From Xanthomonas bromi (lineage in GTDB: Bacteria; Pseudomonadota; Gammaproteobacteria; Xanthomonadales; Xanthomonadaceae), in NCBI RefSeq assembly GCF_900092025.1, contig NZ_FLTX01000039.1, positions 62,001-126,000 on the forward strand: DNA of 64,000 nucleotides. Reading direction: 5' to 3'. The number at the start of each line of letters is the position of its first letter. The stretch's first letter is position 1. Below are positions 57,427 to 64,000 of the stretch, one piece after another. The notes beneath the pieces are model-generated. The model was not told the DNA's origin and ran no database searches. It saw only the letters and a list, made by a program, of their open reading frames with translations. Position numbers and translations under genes: made by a program.

Positions 57427-58736
57427 CGGGAATCGGGAATCGGGAATCGGGAATCGAACCAGGCGCGCGTGATCGCGCGCCTGCAAGCGGCGACCCGACT
57501 GCTCTGCCGATCCCCCATTCCCCACTCCCGATTTCCGGCAGGCGCCCCACCCGCATCGCGCTGATCGCCGGTGAAGCCTCCGGCGACATCCTCGGCGCGG
57601 GGTTGATCGAGCAATTGCGGCTGCGCTACCCGGGCGCCGAATTCGTGGGCATCGGCGGCGATGCGATGCGCGGTGCGGGCTGCCAGACCTGGTTCGATGC
57701 CAGCGAGCTGGCGGTGATGGGGCTGACCGAAGTGCTGCGCCATCTGCCGCGCCTGCTCAAGCTGCGCAGCGCGTTCCGCGAGCGCGTGCTGGCGTGGAAG
57801 CCGGACGTGTTCATCGGCATCGACGCGCCGGATTTCAATCTGCCGGTGGAGCGCTGGCTCAAGCAGCGCGGCATCAAGACCGTGCATTACGTCAGCCCTT
57901 CGGTCTGGGCCTGGCGCGAGAAGCGTGCGGAAAAGATCGGCGTCAGTGCCGACCTGGTGCTGTGCCTGTTCCCGATGGAACCGCCGATCTATGCCAGACA
58001 CGGCGTGGACGCGCGCTTCGTCGGCCACCCGATGGCCGACGACATCGCCTACCAGGCCGACCGCGCGGCGGCGCGCGCCAAGCTGGGGTTGTCCGCCTCC
58101 AGCACCGTGCTGGCAGTGCTGCCGGGCAGCCGGCATGGCGAGATCAGCCGGCTCGGCGACACCTTCTTCCAGGCTGCCTGGCTGGTGTCCGAACACATCC
58201 CGAACCTGCACGTGCTGGTGCCGGCAGCCAACCCGGGATGCAAGCAATTACTGGCCGAGCAGCTCTCACGCTCGTCGCTGCCGGTACTGCGCTCGCATCT
58301 GCTCGACGGCCAGGCGCGCACTGCGATGCTGGCCGCCGACGTGGTGTTGCTGGCCTCGGGCACCGCTACGCTGGAAGCCATGCTGGTCAAGCGCCCGATG
58401 GTGGTCAGCTACAAGGTGGCGCCGCTGACCTACCGCATCGTCAAGACGCTGGGCCTGCTCAAGGTCAACCGCTACGCCCTGCCCAATATCCTGGCCAACG
58501 ACGATCTGGCCCCGGAACTGATGCAGGACGACTGCACCCCGGAGCGGCTGTGCGTGGCGCTGTTGGACTGGTTCAAGCACCCCGCCAAGGTGGCCGCCCT
58601 GCAGCCGCGCTATCTGGCCCTGCACGCCGAGCTGCGCCGCGACGCCTCGGCGCGCGCGGCCGATGCGGTAGCAGAGCTGCTGACGCAGCCGGAATTGGGA
58701 ATCGGGAATCGGGAATCGGCAGGAGCCAGGCCATGA
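57423..58736 (+). CDS. lpxB: Lipid A disaccharide synthase with repeat-encoded termini
   Basis: A 437-residue GT19 glycosyltransferase. The conserved protein starts near residue 41 ([20 protein letters not shown]), whereas E. coli LpxB has only about 8 residues before this point. Residues about 2-39 are encoded by an inverted GGGAATC repeat ([13 protein letters not shown] ... [11 protein letters not shown]). No ATG, GTG or TTG lies between 57423 and the conserved start, so the repeat must be translated. Later motifs: [56 protein letters not shown]. The last 14 residues ([14 protein letters not shown]) are again repeat-encoded. It condenses UDP-diacylglucosamine and lipid X. Confidence 0.96.
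   Translation: MTGIGNRESGIEPGARDRAPASGDPTALPIPHSPLPISGRRPTRIALIAGEASGDILGAGLIEQLRLRYPGAEFVGIGGDAMRGAGCQTWFDASELAVMGLTEVLRHLPRLLKLRSAFRERVLAWKPDVFIGIDAPDFNLPVERWLKQRGIKTVHYVSPSVWAWREKRAEKIGVSADLVLCLFPMEPPIYARHGVDARFVGHPMADDIAYQADRAAARAKLGLSASSTVLAVLPGSRHGEISRLGDTFFQAAWLVSEHIPNLHVLVPAANPGCKQLLAEQLSRSSLPVLRSHLLDGQARTAMLAADVVLLASGTATLEAMLVKRPMVVSYKVAPLTYRIVKTLGLLKVNRYALPNILANDDLAPELMQDDCTPERLCVALLDWFKHPAKVAALQPRYLALHAELRRDASARAADAVAELLTQPELGIGNRESAGARP
57427..57536. repeat. Inverted GGGAATC repeat within the 5' end of lpxB
   Basis: Four CGGGAATC units (57427-57456) are matched by an inverted arm (57509-57536, CCCCCATTCCCCACTCCCGA). Between them is a second perfect hairpin, GGCGCGCG-TGAT-CGCGCGCC (57462-57481). 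The whole element of about 110 bp begins one base after the lpxA stop and is open in the lpxB frame. Confidence 0.8.
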
Positions 58737-58829
58737 AGCGCTCAAGCTCCCACGCTGCGATTGTCGTTCCGACGAAGCAGGACTCGCTCTTCCACGATTC
58801 CCCAATCCCGATTCCCGATTCTCGTTTGA
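58689..58829. repeat. Inverted GGGAATC repeat spanning the lpxB-rnhB junction
   Basis: The direct arm 58689-58719 (GGAATTGGGAATCGGGAATC and one more unit) encodes the end of LpxB; the inverted arm about 58795-58829 (GATTCCCCAATCCCGATTCC and more) encodes residues about 22-31 of RnhB. The 4-bp gene overlap lies in the loop, so a stem would place the rnhB start in a hairpin loop. Confidence 0.75.
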
Positions 58830-59461
58830 TCGCCGGCGTCGACGAAGCCGGCCGTGGCCCGTTGGCGGGTCCCGTGGCAGTGGCAGCGGTGGTGTTCGAC
58901 CCGAACAAACCGCGCATCAACGGGCTGGACGATTCCAAGCAGCTCAGCGCTGAGCGCCGCGAACAGTTGTACGCACGCATCGTCGATCGGGCGCTGGCGT
59001 GGTCGGTGGTGTTGATCGACAGCGAGGAGATCGACCGCATCAACATCTACCAGGCCACCATGCTCGGCATGCGGCGCGCGGTGGAAGGCGTGGCGCATGT
59101 GGCCGGGTTTGCGCGCATCGACGGCAACCGCGTCCCCAAGGGGTTGCCCTGCCCGGCCGAGGCGCTGATCGGCGGCGATGCGCTGGACTGCGCCATCATG
59201 GCCGCCTCGATCGTGGCCAAGGTCACCCGCGACCGGCTGATGCACGAACTTCACGCGCGGCACCCGGAGTATCGCTTCGACCAGCACAAGGGCTACAGCA
59301 CGCCGGTGCACCTGGCCGCGTTGCAAACCCACGGACCATGCCCGCAACATCGCCGCAGTTTTGCGCCGGTCCGGTTGGCGCTGGAAGGCCGTGAACAGGG
59401 AGCGGCCGCGAAGCGCGAGCCGGAGCAGTTGCAGGTCGCACACCTGGGTGGGCCGATCTAA
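58733..59461 (+). CDS. rnhB: Ribonuclease HII
   Basis: ATG 58733 overlaps the lpxB stop (ATGA); 242 residues. Catalytic carboxylates: Asp37-Glu38 in [15 protein letters not shown] and Asp in [20 protein letters not shown]. The tail [18 protein letters not shown] is diagnostic. Residues about 21-31 ([11 protein letters not shown]) come from a repeat arm. It removes ribonucleotides from DNA and RNA-DNA hybrids. TTG at the codon for Leu32 is a theoretical alternative start. Confidence 0.96.
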   Translation: MKRSSSHAAIVVPTKQDSLFHDSPIPIPDSRLIAGVDEAGRGPLAGPVAVAAVVFDPNKPRINGLDDSKQLSAERREQLYARIVDRALAWSVVLIDSEEIDRINIYQATMLGMRRAVEGVAHVAGFARIDGNRVPKGLPCPAEALIGGDALDCAIMAASIVAKVTRDRLMHELHARHPEYRFDQHKGYSTPVHLAALQTHGPCPQHRRSFAPVRLALEGREQGAAAKREPEQLQVAHLGGPI

Positions 59462-59858
59462 AAGGCGCAGCGTTCCGTACGCGAGGCGCCTGGTGCTGCC
59501 CAGGTCCACACAACAGCGAGAAAGCCGCGGGCCGCGGCAACCGGCCAGAGCCGTTGAAAGAACGGATCGCTTCACTCCTGACCTCCCTGCCTCGTTTCGG
59601 TACAGGTGACAGCCGAGTTGCGGGGTGCGCGTTGCCGTTTAAGGCGCGGATTGTTCCACCCCACAGGCCCGGCAGCCTCCGGTGTCGCGAAAGGCCGGCC
59701 CGCAGCGCCTTTCACAGCTTGGTCGCCAAACGAGTCACCGCCATCCGGGGGCACCATCTTCACTTCACGGTGCCGCCCCGCCCTCGTCTGCCCGCCTGTC
59801 AAGCCTTGTTCGCCCCCGTCCCCGCCGGTACCCTGACCGCGCATTATTCCGGTCTCGC
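59462..59858. other. Gap upstream of dnaE
   Basis: About 400 bp without a supported gene. The dnaE frame is open back to 59682 but this part lacks coding character. It presumably holds the dnaE promoter; no clear hexamers or hairpins were found. Composition is less biased than in the flanking genes. Confidence 0.35.
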
Positions 59859-62800
59859 ATGTCCACTTCCCGCTTCGTCCATCTGCACGTCCACACCGAG
59901 TTCTCGCTGGCGGATTCCACCATCCGTGTGCCCGAGAAACCGGATCAGGCTGACCCGAAAAAGGCCAAACAGGCCAATTTGCTGAGCCGGGCGGTCGAAC
60001 TCGACATGCCTGCGCTGGCGGTCACCGACCTCAATAACCTGTTCGCGCTGGTCAAGTTCTACAAGGCCGCCGAAGGCGTGGGCATCAAGCCGATCGCCGG
60101 CGCCGACGTGATGATCGCCACCCCGGACATGACGCCCTGGCGCATGACCTTGCTGTGCCGCGACCGCGAAGGCTACCTGAGCCTGTCGCGGCTGCTGACG
60201 CGCGCCTGGATGGAAGGCCACCGCCCCGAAGGCGGCGTGGCGATCCATCCGGAATGGCTGCAGGCCGGCCACGCCAACCTGTTTGCGCTGGCCGGCCGCG
60301 ACAGCCTGGCCGGGCGGTTGTTCAGCGAGGGCCGCGCCGATCTGGCCGAGCAACAACTGGCCGACTGGCAACGCGTGTTTGGCGATGGCCTGCATCTGGA
60401 ACTCACCCGCACCGGGCGCGACGGCGAAGAACGTTTCAACCAGTTCGCGTTAAACGCGGCCGGCGTGCGCGGGCTGCCGGTGGTGGCCAGCAACGACGTG
60501 CGCTTCCTGTACGCCAGCGACTTCAACGCGCACGAAGCGCGCGTGTGCATTTCGTCCGGCCGCGTGCTGGATGACCCCAAGCGCCCGCGCGAGTACAGCG
60601 ATCAGCAGTACCTGAAGTCCGGCGACGAAATGGCCGCGCTGTTCGCCGACGTGCCCGACGCGATCGACAACACGCATGCGCTGGCGCAGCGCTGCAACAT
60701 CGAGATGCGCCTGGGCACCTACTTCCTGCCCGCCTACCCGGTGCCGGAAGACGAGACCCTGGACAGCTGGATCCGCAGCCAGTCGCGCGACGGTCTGGCC
60801 GCGCGCCTGGAAAAGAGCCCGATCGCCCCCGGCAAGACCCGCCAGGACTACGTGGACCGGCTCGAATTCGAGCTGGACACCATCATCAAGATGGGGTTTC
60901 CCGGCTACTTCCTGATCGTGGCCGACTTCATCCAGTGGGGCAAGAACCAGGGCATTCCGATCGGCCCGGGCCGCGGTTCCGGCGCCGGTTCGCTGGTGGC
61001 GTGGGCGCTGCAGATCACCGACCTCGACCCGTTGCCGTACAACCTGCTGTTCGAGCGCTTTTTGAATCCAGAGCGCGTGTCGATGCCCGACTTCGACATC
61101 GACTTCTGCATGGACCGCCGCGACGAAGTCATCGACTACGTGGCGCGCAAGTACGGCCGCGAACGCGTCAGCCAGATCATCACCTACGGCACCATGGCCG
61201 CCAAGGCGGTGGTGCGCGATGCCGGACGCGTGCTCGGCTTCACCTACGGGCTGGTCGACAGCGTGGCCAAGCTGATCCCCAACATCCTGGGCATCACGCT
61301 CAAGGATGCGATGGGCGAAGGCAAGGATTCGGAGATGGCCTCGCCGGACCTGATCCAGCGTTACCAGGTCGAAGACGACGTACGCGACCTGATGGACCTG
61401 GCCCGCCAGCTGGAAGACCTCACCCGCAACGCCGGCAAGCACGCCGGCGGCGTGGTGATTGCGCCCGAGCCGCTGTCCGAGTTCTGCCCGCTGTTCGCCG
61501 AACACGACGAGGACGGCCGCGGCAAGAATCCGGTCACCCAGTTCGACAAGGACGACGTCGAAGCGGTGGGCCTGGTGAAGTTCGACTTCCTCGGCCTGCG
61601 CACGCTGACCATCATCGATTGGGCGGTCAAGGCGATCAACGTGCGCCATGCGCGCGCCGGCATCGATCCGGTCGACATCACCACCATTCCGCTCGACGAC
61701 GTGCCCACCTACAAGGGCGTGTTCGCCTCGGGCAATACCGGCGCGGTGTTCCAGTTCGAATCCTCGGGCATGCGCCGCCTGCTCAAGGACGCGCGCCCGG
61801 ACCGTTTCGAAGACCTGATCGCGCTGGTGTCGCTGTACCGCCCCGGCCCGATGGACCTGATCCCGGACTTCAACGCCCGTAAGCACGGCCAGCAGGAGAT
61901 CGTGTATCCCGATCCGCGCACCGAAGTCATCCTGAAAGACACCTACGGCATCATGGTGTACCAGGAGCAGGTGATGCAGATGGCGCAGATCGTCGGCGAT
62001 TATTCGCTGGGCGGCGCCGACCTGTTGCGTCGCGCGATGGGCAAGAAGGTGCCGGCCGAAATGGCCAAGCACCGCGAAATCTTCCGCGAAGGTGCAGCCA
62101 AGGGCGGCGTGAGCGCAGCCAAGGCCGACGAAATCTTCGATTTGATGGAGAAGTTCGCCGGCTATGGCTTCAACAAGTCGCACGCCGCCGCCTACGCACT
62201 GGTCAGCTACCAGACCGCCTGGCTGAAACGGCATTACCCTGCCGAATTCATGGCCGCGACGCTGTCCTCGGACATGGACAATACCGACAAGGTGGTCGGC
62301 TTTCTCGATGAGGTGCGCAACCTCGGCCTCACCGTCAAGCCGCCGCACGTCAACGCATCGGCCTACATGTTCGAGGCGGCCAGCCCGGACACCATTCAAT
62401 ACGGTCTGGGCGCGATCAAGGGCGTCGGCCAGGGCGCCTGCGAGGCGATCGTCGAAGAACGCCAGCGCGGTGGACCCTACACCACGCTGCTGGATTTCTG
62501 CACGCGCGTGGGCACCGCAAAGCTCAACCGCCGCACGCTGGAAGCGATGATCAATGCCGGCGCGATGGATGGCCTTGGCAAGAACCGCGCCTCGCTGATG
62601 CTGCAGCTGCCCGAGGTGATGAAGGCCACCGAGCAGATGGCGCGCGAACGTGCCTCGGGGCAGAACTCGCTATTCGGCGGGCCGGACCCGAGCGCGCCGG
62701 CGATGCGCCTGGATCTGCCCGAAAGCAAGGAATGGCCGCTAGGCCAGCTGCTCACCGGCGAGCGCGAAACGCTGGGCTTTTACCTCAGCGGGCATCCGTT

Positions 62801-63467
62801 CGATCCGCACCGCGAGGAAGTGCGCGAGCTGGTCGGCTGCGACCTGGGCGCGCTGGAAAAGATCCTGGCCTCGCAGCAACGTGGTGGTGGTGGTGGTGGT
62901 GGTGGCGGTGGTGGTGGCGACGGCGAAAAGCGCACCTGGCGCCCGGAAGTCAGCGCCATTCTGGCCGGCCTGGTGGTCGGCGTGCGCCGCAAGGGCGACA
63001 GCCAGGTGTTCGTGCAACTGGAAGACGGTCGCGGGCGGGTGGAATGCAGCGCGTTCTCCGATGCGATGGCCGAATTCGGCCACCTGCTCACCCGCGACCG
63101 CATCCTGATCGTCAAAGGCGGCCTGCGCGAGGACGAATTCAACGGCGGCTACAGCCTGCGCATCCGCCAATGCTGGGACTACGAGCAGATCTGCGCCGAC
63201 CACGCGCAACGCCTGTCGCTGCGCCTGGACCTGCGCGAGAAGCAGGCCTTCAAACGCATCGACGCGCTGCTGGCCAAGCACCGCCCCGGCAAGACGCCGC
63301 TGCGCCTGGACCTGCTGCTGCGCGCGAAAAGCGGCGGCGTGGCCGGCATGCTCGACCTCAACGGCAGCCACTCGGTGCGCATCGACCAGCAGCTGATGGA
63401 CAGCCTGCGCGCCGACCCGGCGGTGCGGACGGTGAAGATCAAGTACAGCCCGCCGTGGGCGCAGTGA
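59859..63467 (+). CDS. dnaE: DNA polymerase III alpha subunit
   Basis: ATG 59859 opens into the PHP domain (FVHLHVHTEFSLADSTIRV); 1202 residues. The C-family polymerase active site is MPDFDIDFCMDRRDEVIDYV with two Asp and VKFDFLGLRTLT with the third. KFAGYGFNKSHAAAYALVSY and GLGAIKGVGQGACEAIV (helix-hairpin-helix) follow. The internal clamp-binding motif is QNSLFG (about residue 934). A 12-glycine run (1009-1020) separates the polymerase part from the OB-fold (VSAILAGLVVGVRRKGDSQV), followed by the tau-binding C-terminus. It is the replicative polymerase. The stop codon begins a GGGAATC repeat. Confidence 0.97.
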   Translation: MSTSRFVHLHVHTEFSLADSTIRVPEKPDQADPKKAKQANLLSRAVELDMPALAVTDLNNLFALVKFYKAAEGVGIKPIAGADVMIATPDMTPWRMTLLCRDREGYLSLSRLLTRAWMEGHRPEGGVAIHPEWLQAGHANLFALAGRDSLAGRLFSEGRADLAEQQLADWQRVFGDGLHLELTRTGRDGEERFNQFALNAAGVRGLPVVASNDVRFLYASDFNAHEARVCISSGRVLDDPKRPREYSDQQYLKSGDEMAALFADVPDAIDNTHALAQRCNIEMRLGTYFLPAYPVPEDETLDSWIRSQSRDGLAARLEKSPIAPGKTRQDYVDRLEFELDTIIKMGFPGYFLIVADFIQWGKNQGIPIGPGRGSGAGSLVAWALQITDLDPLPYNLLFERFLNPERVSMPDFDIDFCMDRRDEVIDYVARKYGRERVSQIITYGTMAAKAVVRDAGRVLGFTYGLVDSVAKLIPNILGITLKDAMGEGKDSEMASPDLIQRYQVEDDVRDLMDLARQLEDLTRNAGKHAGGVVIAPEPLSEFCPLFAEHDEDGRGKNPVTQFDKDDVEAVGLVKFDFLGLRTLTIIDWAVKAINVRHARAGIDPVDITTIPLDDVPTYKGVFASGNTGAVFQFESSGMRRLLKDARPDRFEDLIALVSLYRPGPMDLIPDFNARKHGQQEIVYPDPRTEVILKDTYGIMVYQEQVMQMAQIVGDYSLGGADLLRRAMGKKVPAEMAKHREIFREGAAKGGVSAAKADEIFDLMEKFAGYGFNKSHAAAYALVSYQTAWLKRHYPAEFMAATLSSDMDNTDKVVGFLDEVRNLGLTVKPPHVNASAYMFEAASPDTIQYGLGAIKGVGQGACEAIVEERQRGGPYTTLLDFCTRVGTAKLNRRTLEAMINAGAMDGLGKNRASLMLQLPEVMKATEQMARERASGQNSLFGGPDPSAPAMRLDLPESKEWPLGQLLTGERETLGFYLSGHPFDPHREEVRELVGCDLGALEKILASQQRGGGGGGGGGGGGDGEKRTWRPEVSAILAGLVVGVRRKGDSQVFVQLEDGRGRVECSAFSDAMAEFGHLLTRDRILIVKGGLREDEFNGGYSLRIRQCWDYEQICADHAQRLSLRLDLREKQAFKRIDALLAKHRPGKTPLRLDLLLRAKSGGVAGMLDLNGSHSVRIDQQLMDSLRADPAVRTVKIKYSPPWAQ
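62883..62918 (+). repeat. GGT microsatellite in dnaE (12 Gly codons)
   Basis: Seven GGT, one GGC, three GGT and one GGC in frame, encoding Gly1009-Gly1020 just before the OB-fold. A pure trinucleotide run of this kind can change copy number by slippage without breaking the frame. Confidence 0.9.
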
Positions 63468-63553
63468 ATCGGGAATTGGGAATGGGGAATCGCAAAAGCG
63501 AGGCCGTCGGATACTTTGCTCTGATTCCCGATTCTCCATCCCGATTCCGCTCC
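63466..63553. repeat. Inverted GGGAATC repeat between dnaE and accA
   Basis: A direct arm begins within the dnaE TGA (GAATCGGGAATTGGGAATGG, 63466 on) and an inverted arm lies at about 63521-63553 (GATTCCCGATTCTCCATCCC). They can form a long stem in the 156-bp gap. No U run follows. Confidence 0.75.
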
Positions 63554-63623
63554 CAACGCCCCCGTACGGGCCAGCCACACCGCTTCAGCTACACTCCCCG
63601 CCTTACGTTGACGACGCCATTGC

Positions 63624-64000
63624 ATGAATCCTAACTACCTCGACTTCGAGCAACCCATCGCCGATCTGGAAGCCAAGATCCAGGAACTGCGCAACGCCAG
63701 TGCCGGCCCTGCAGTCAACGTGGAGACCGAGGTGCGGGCGCTGCGCGACAAGGCACGCGTGCGCACTGCGCAGATCTTCCGTGACCTGTCGTCGTGGCAG
63801 ATCTCGCAGCTGGCGCGCCACCCGCAGCGCCCGTACACGCTGGACTATATCAACACCATCTGCGACGAATTCCAGGAGCTGGCCGGCGACCGTGCCTATG
63901 CCGACGACAAGGCGATCGTCGGCGGGCTGGGCCGTATCGACGGCCGCCCGGTGGTCATCATCGGGCACCAGAAGGGCCGCGATACCAAGACCAAGGTGGC
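63624..64000 (+). CDS. accA: Acetyl-CoA carboxylase carboxyltransferase subunit alpha (3' end outside window)
   Basis: ATG 63624 opens [20 protein letters not shown], then [40 protein letters not shown] and [20 protein letters not shown], the AccA N-terminal crotonase-like domain. 125 codons are present. It forms malonyl-CoA with AccD, the first committed step of fatty acid synthesis. dnaE-accA adjacency is as in E. coli. Confidence 0.96.
   Translation, partial: MNPNYLDFEQPIADLEAKIQELRNASAGPAVNVETEVRALRDKARVRTAQIFRDLSSWQISQLARHPQRPYTLDYINTICDEFQELAGDRAYADDKAIVGGLGRIDGRPVVIIGHQKGRDTKTKV

Noticed and set aside
60450-62399. 649-codon minus-strand open frame in dnaE
   Set aside because: Antisense shadow caused by GC3 bias of dnaE.
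62883-62918. Poly-Gly tract in dnaE as a sign of a broken gene
   Set aside because: The run is a multiple of three, the frame is intact on both sides and conserved domains continue.
42488-63553. CRISPR array
   Set aside because: The repeats are short, mostly tandem or inverted without unique spacers of constant length, and no cas genes are present.

Overview
The window reads as chromosomal DNA of a Xanthomonas-type gammaproteobacterium (order Lysobacterales). The support is very high GC with strong GC3 bias in the real reading frames, the gene order rpsB-tsf ... pyrH-frr-uppS-cdsA-dxr-rseP-bamA-lpxD-fabZ-lpxA-lpxB-rnhB-dnaE-accA, a DHA2 efflux cluster, TonB-dependent uptake, and short GGGAATC-type intergenic repeats that I associate with Xanthomonas genomes. 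I cannot fix the species. No insertion sequence, prophage, integron or CRISPR array was seen. Three genes are visibly broken (a DUF2884-like gene, tpm and a GNAT gene).

Layout. 1-2.1 kb: a MarR regulator cut by the window edge, an RsiV-like lipoprotein, a small acetyltransferase and a 62-aa protein. 2.5-9.4 kb: rhomboid protease, POT peptide transporter, M14 carboxypeptidase, GH3 beta-glucosidase, then tRNA-Leu(CAG) with a terminator. 9.7-11.1 kb: a decayed DUF2884 gene and two poorly characterised ORFs. 11.1-15.9 kb: a four-gene tripartite drug-efflux operon (marR, outer-membrane lipoprotein, emrA, emrB) opposite an AraC regulator. 16.9-27.3 kb: parC, a tpm gene with a stop codon, bacterioferritin, a penicillin-acylase-family protein, a TonB siderophore receptor with a possible Fur box, and a beta-helix lipoprotein. 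27.4-36.4 kb, all on the minus strand: map-glnD-dapD-hypothetical-arsC/yffB-(broken GNAT)-dapE-asnB. 36.6-42.5 kb: a chaperone-usher fimbrial operon of the spore-coat-U (Csu-like) type behind a candidate sigma-54 promoter. 42.6-64 kb: the translation, isoprenoid, envelope and lipid A cluster, most of whose genes overlap or nearly abut.

How the genes work together. The last block couples ribosome production and recycling (rpsB, tsf, frr), nucleotide supply (pyrH), undecaprenyl carrier and isoprenoid precursors (uppS, dxr), phospholipid precursors (cdsA, accA, fabZ), outer membrane protein assembly and the envelope stress protease (bamA, rseP), lipid A synthesis (lpxD, lpxA, lpxB) and replication (rnhB, dnaE). 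The minus-strand block couples nitrogen sensing (glnD) with lysine/DAP synthesis (dapD, dapE) and asparagine synthesis (asnB).

The most striking observation is between dapE and asnB. A 29-codon ORF (8 Asn codons within residues 7-20) is followed by an intrinsic terminator, and a 13-nt segment at the end of the ORF is a near copy of the terminator's 3' arm, so it can pair with the 5' arm. This is the architecture of an asparagine-responsive transcription attenuator for asnB. Other observations: repeat DNA translated into the ends of LpxB and RNase HII, a 120-residue histone-H1-like extension on DapD, and a GGT trinucleotide tract that encodes a 12-glycine linker in DnaE.
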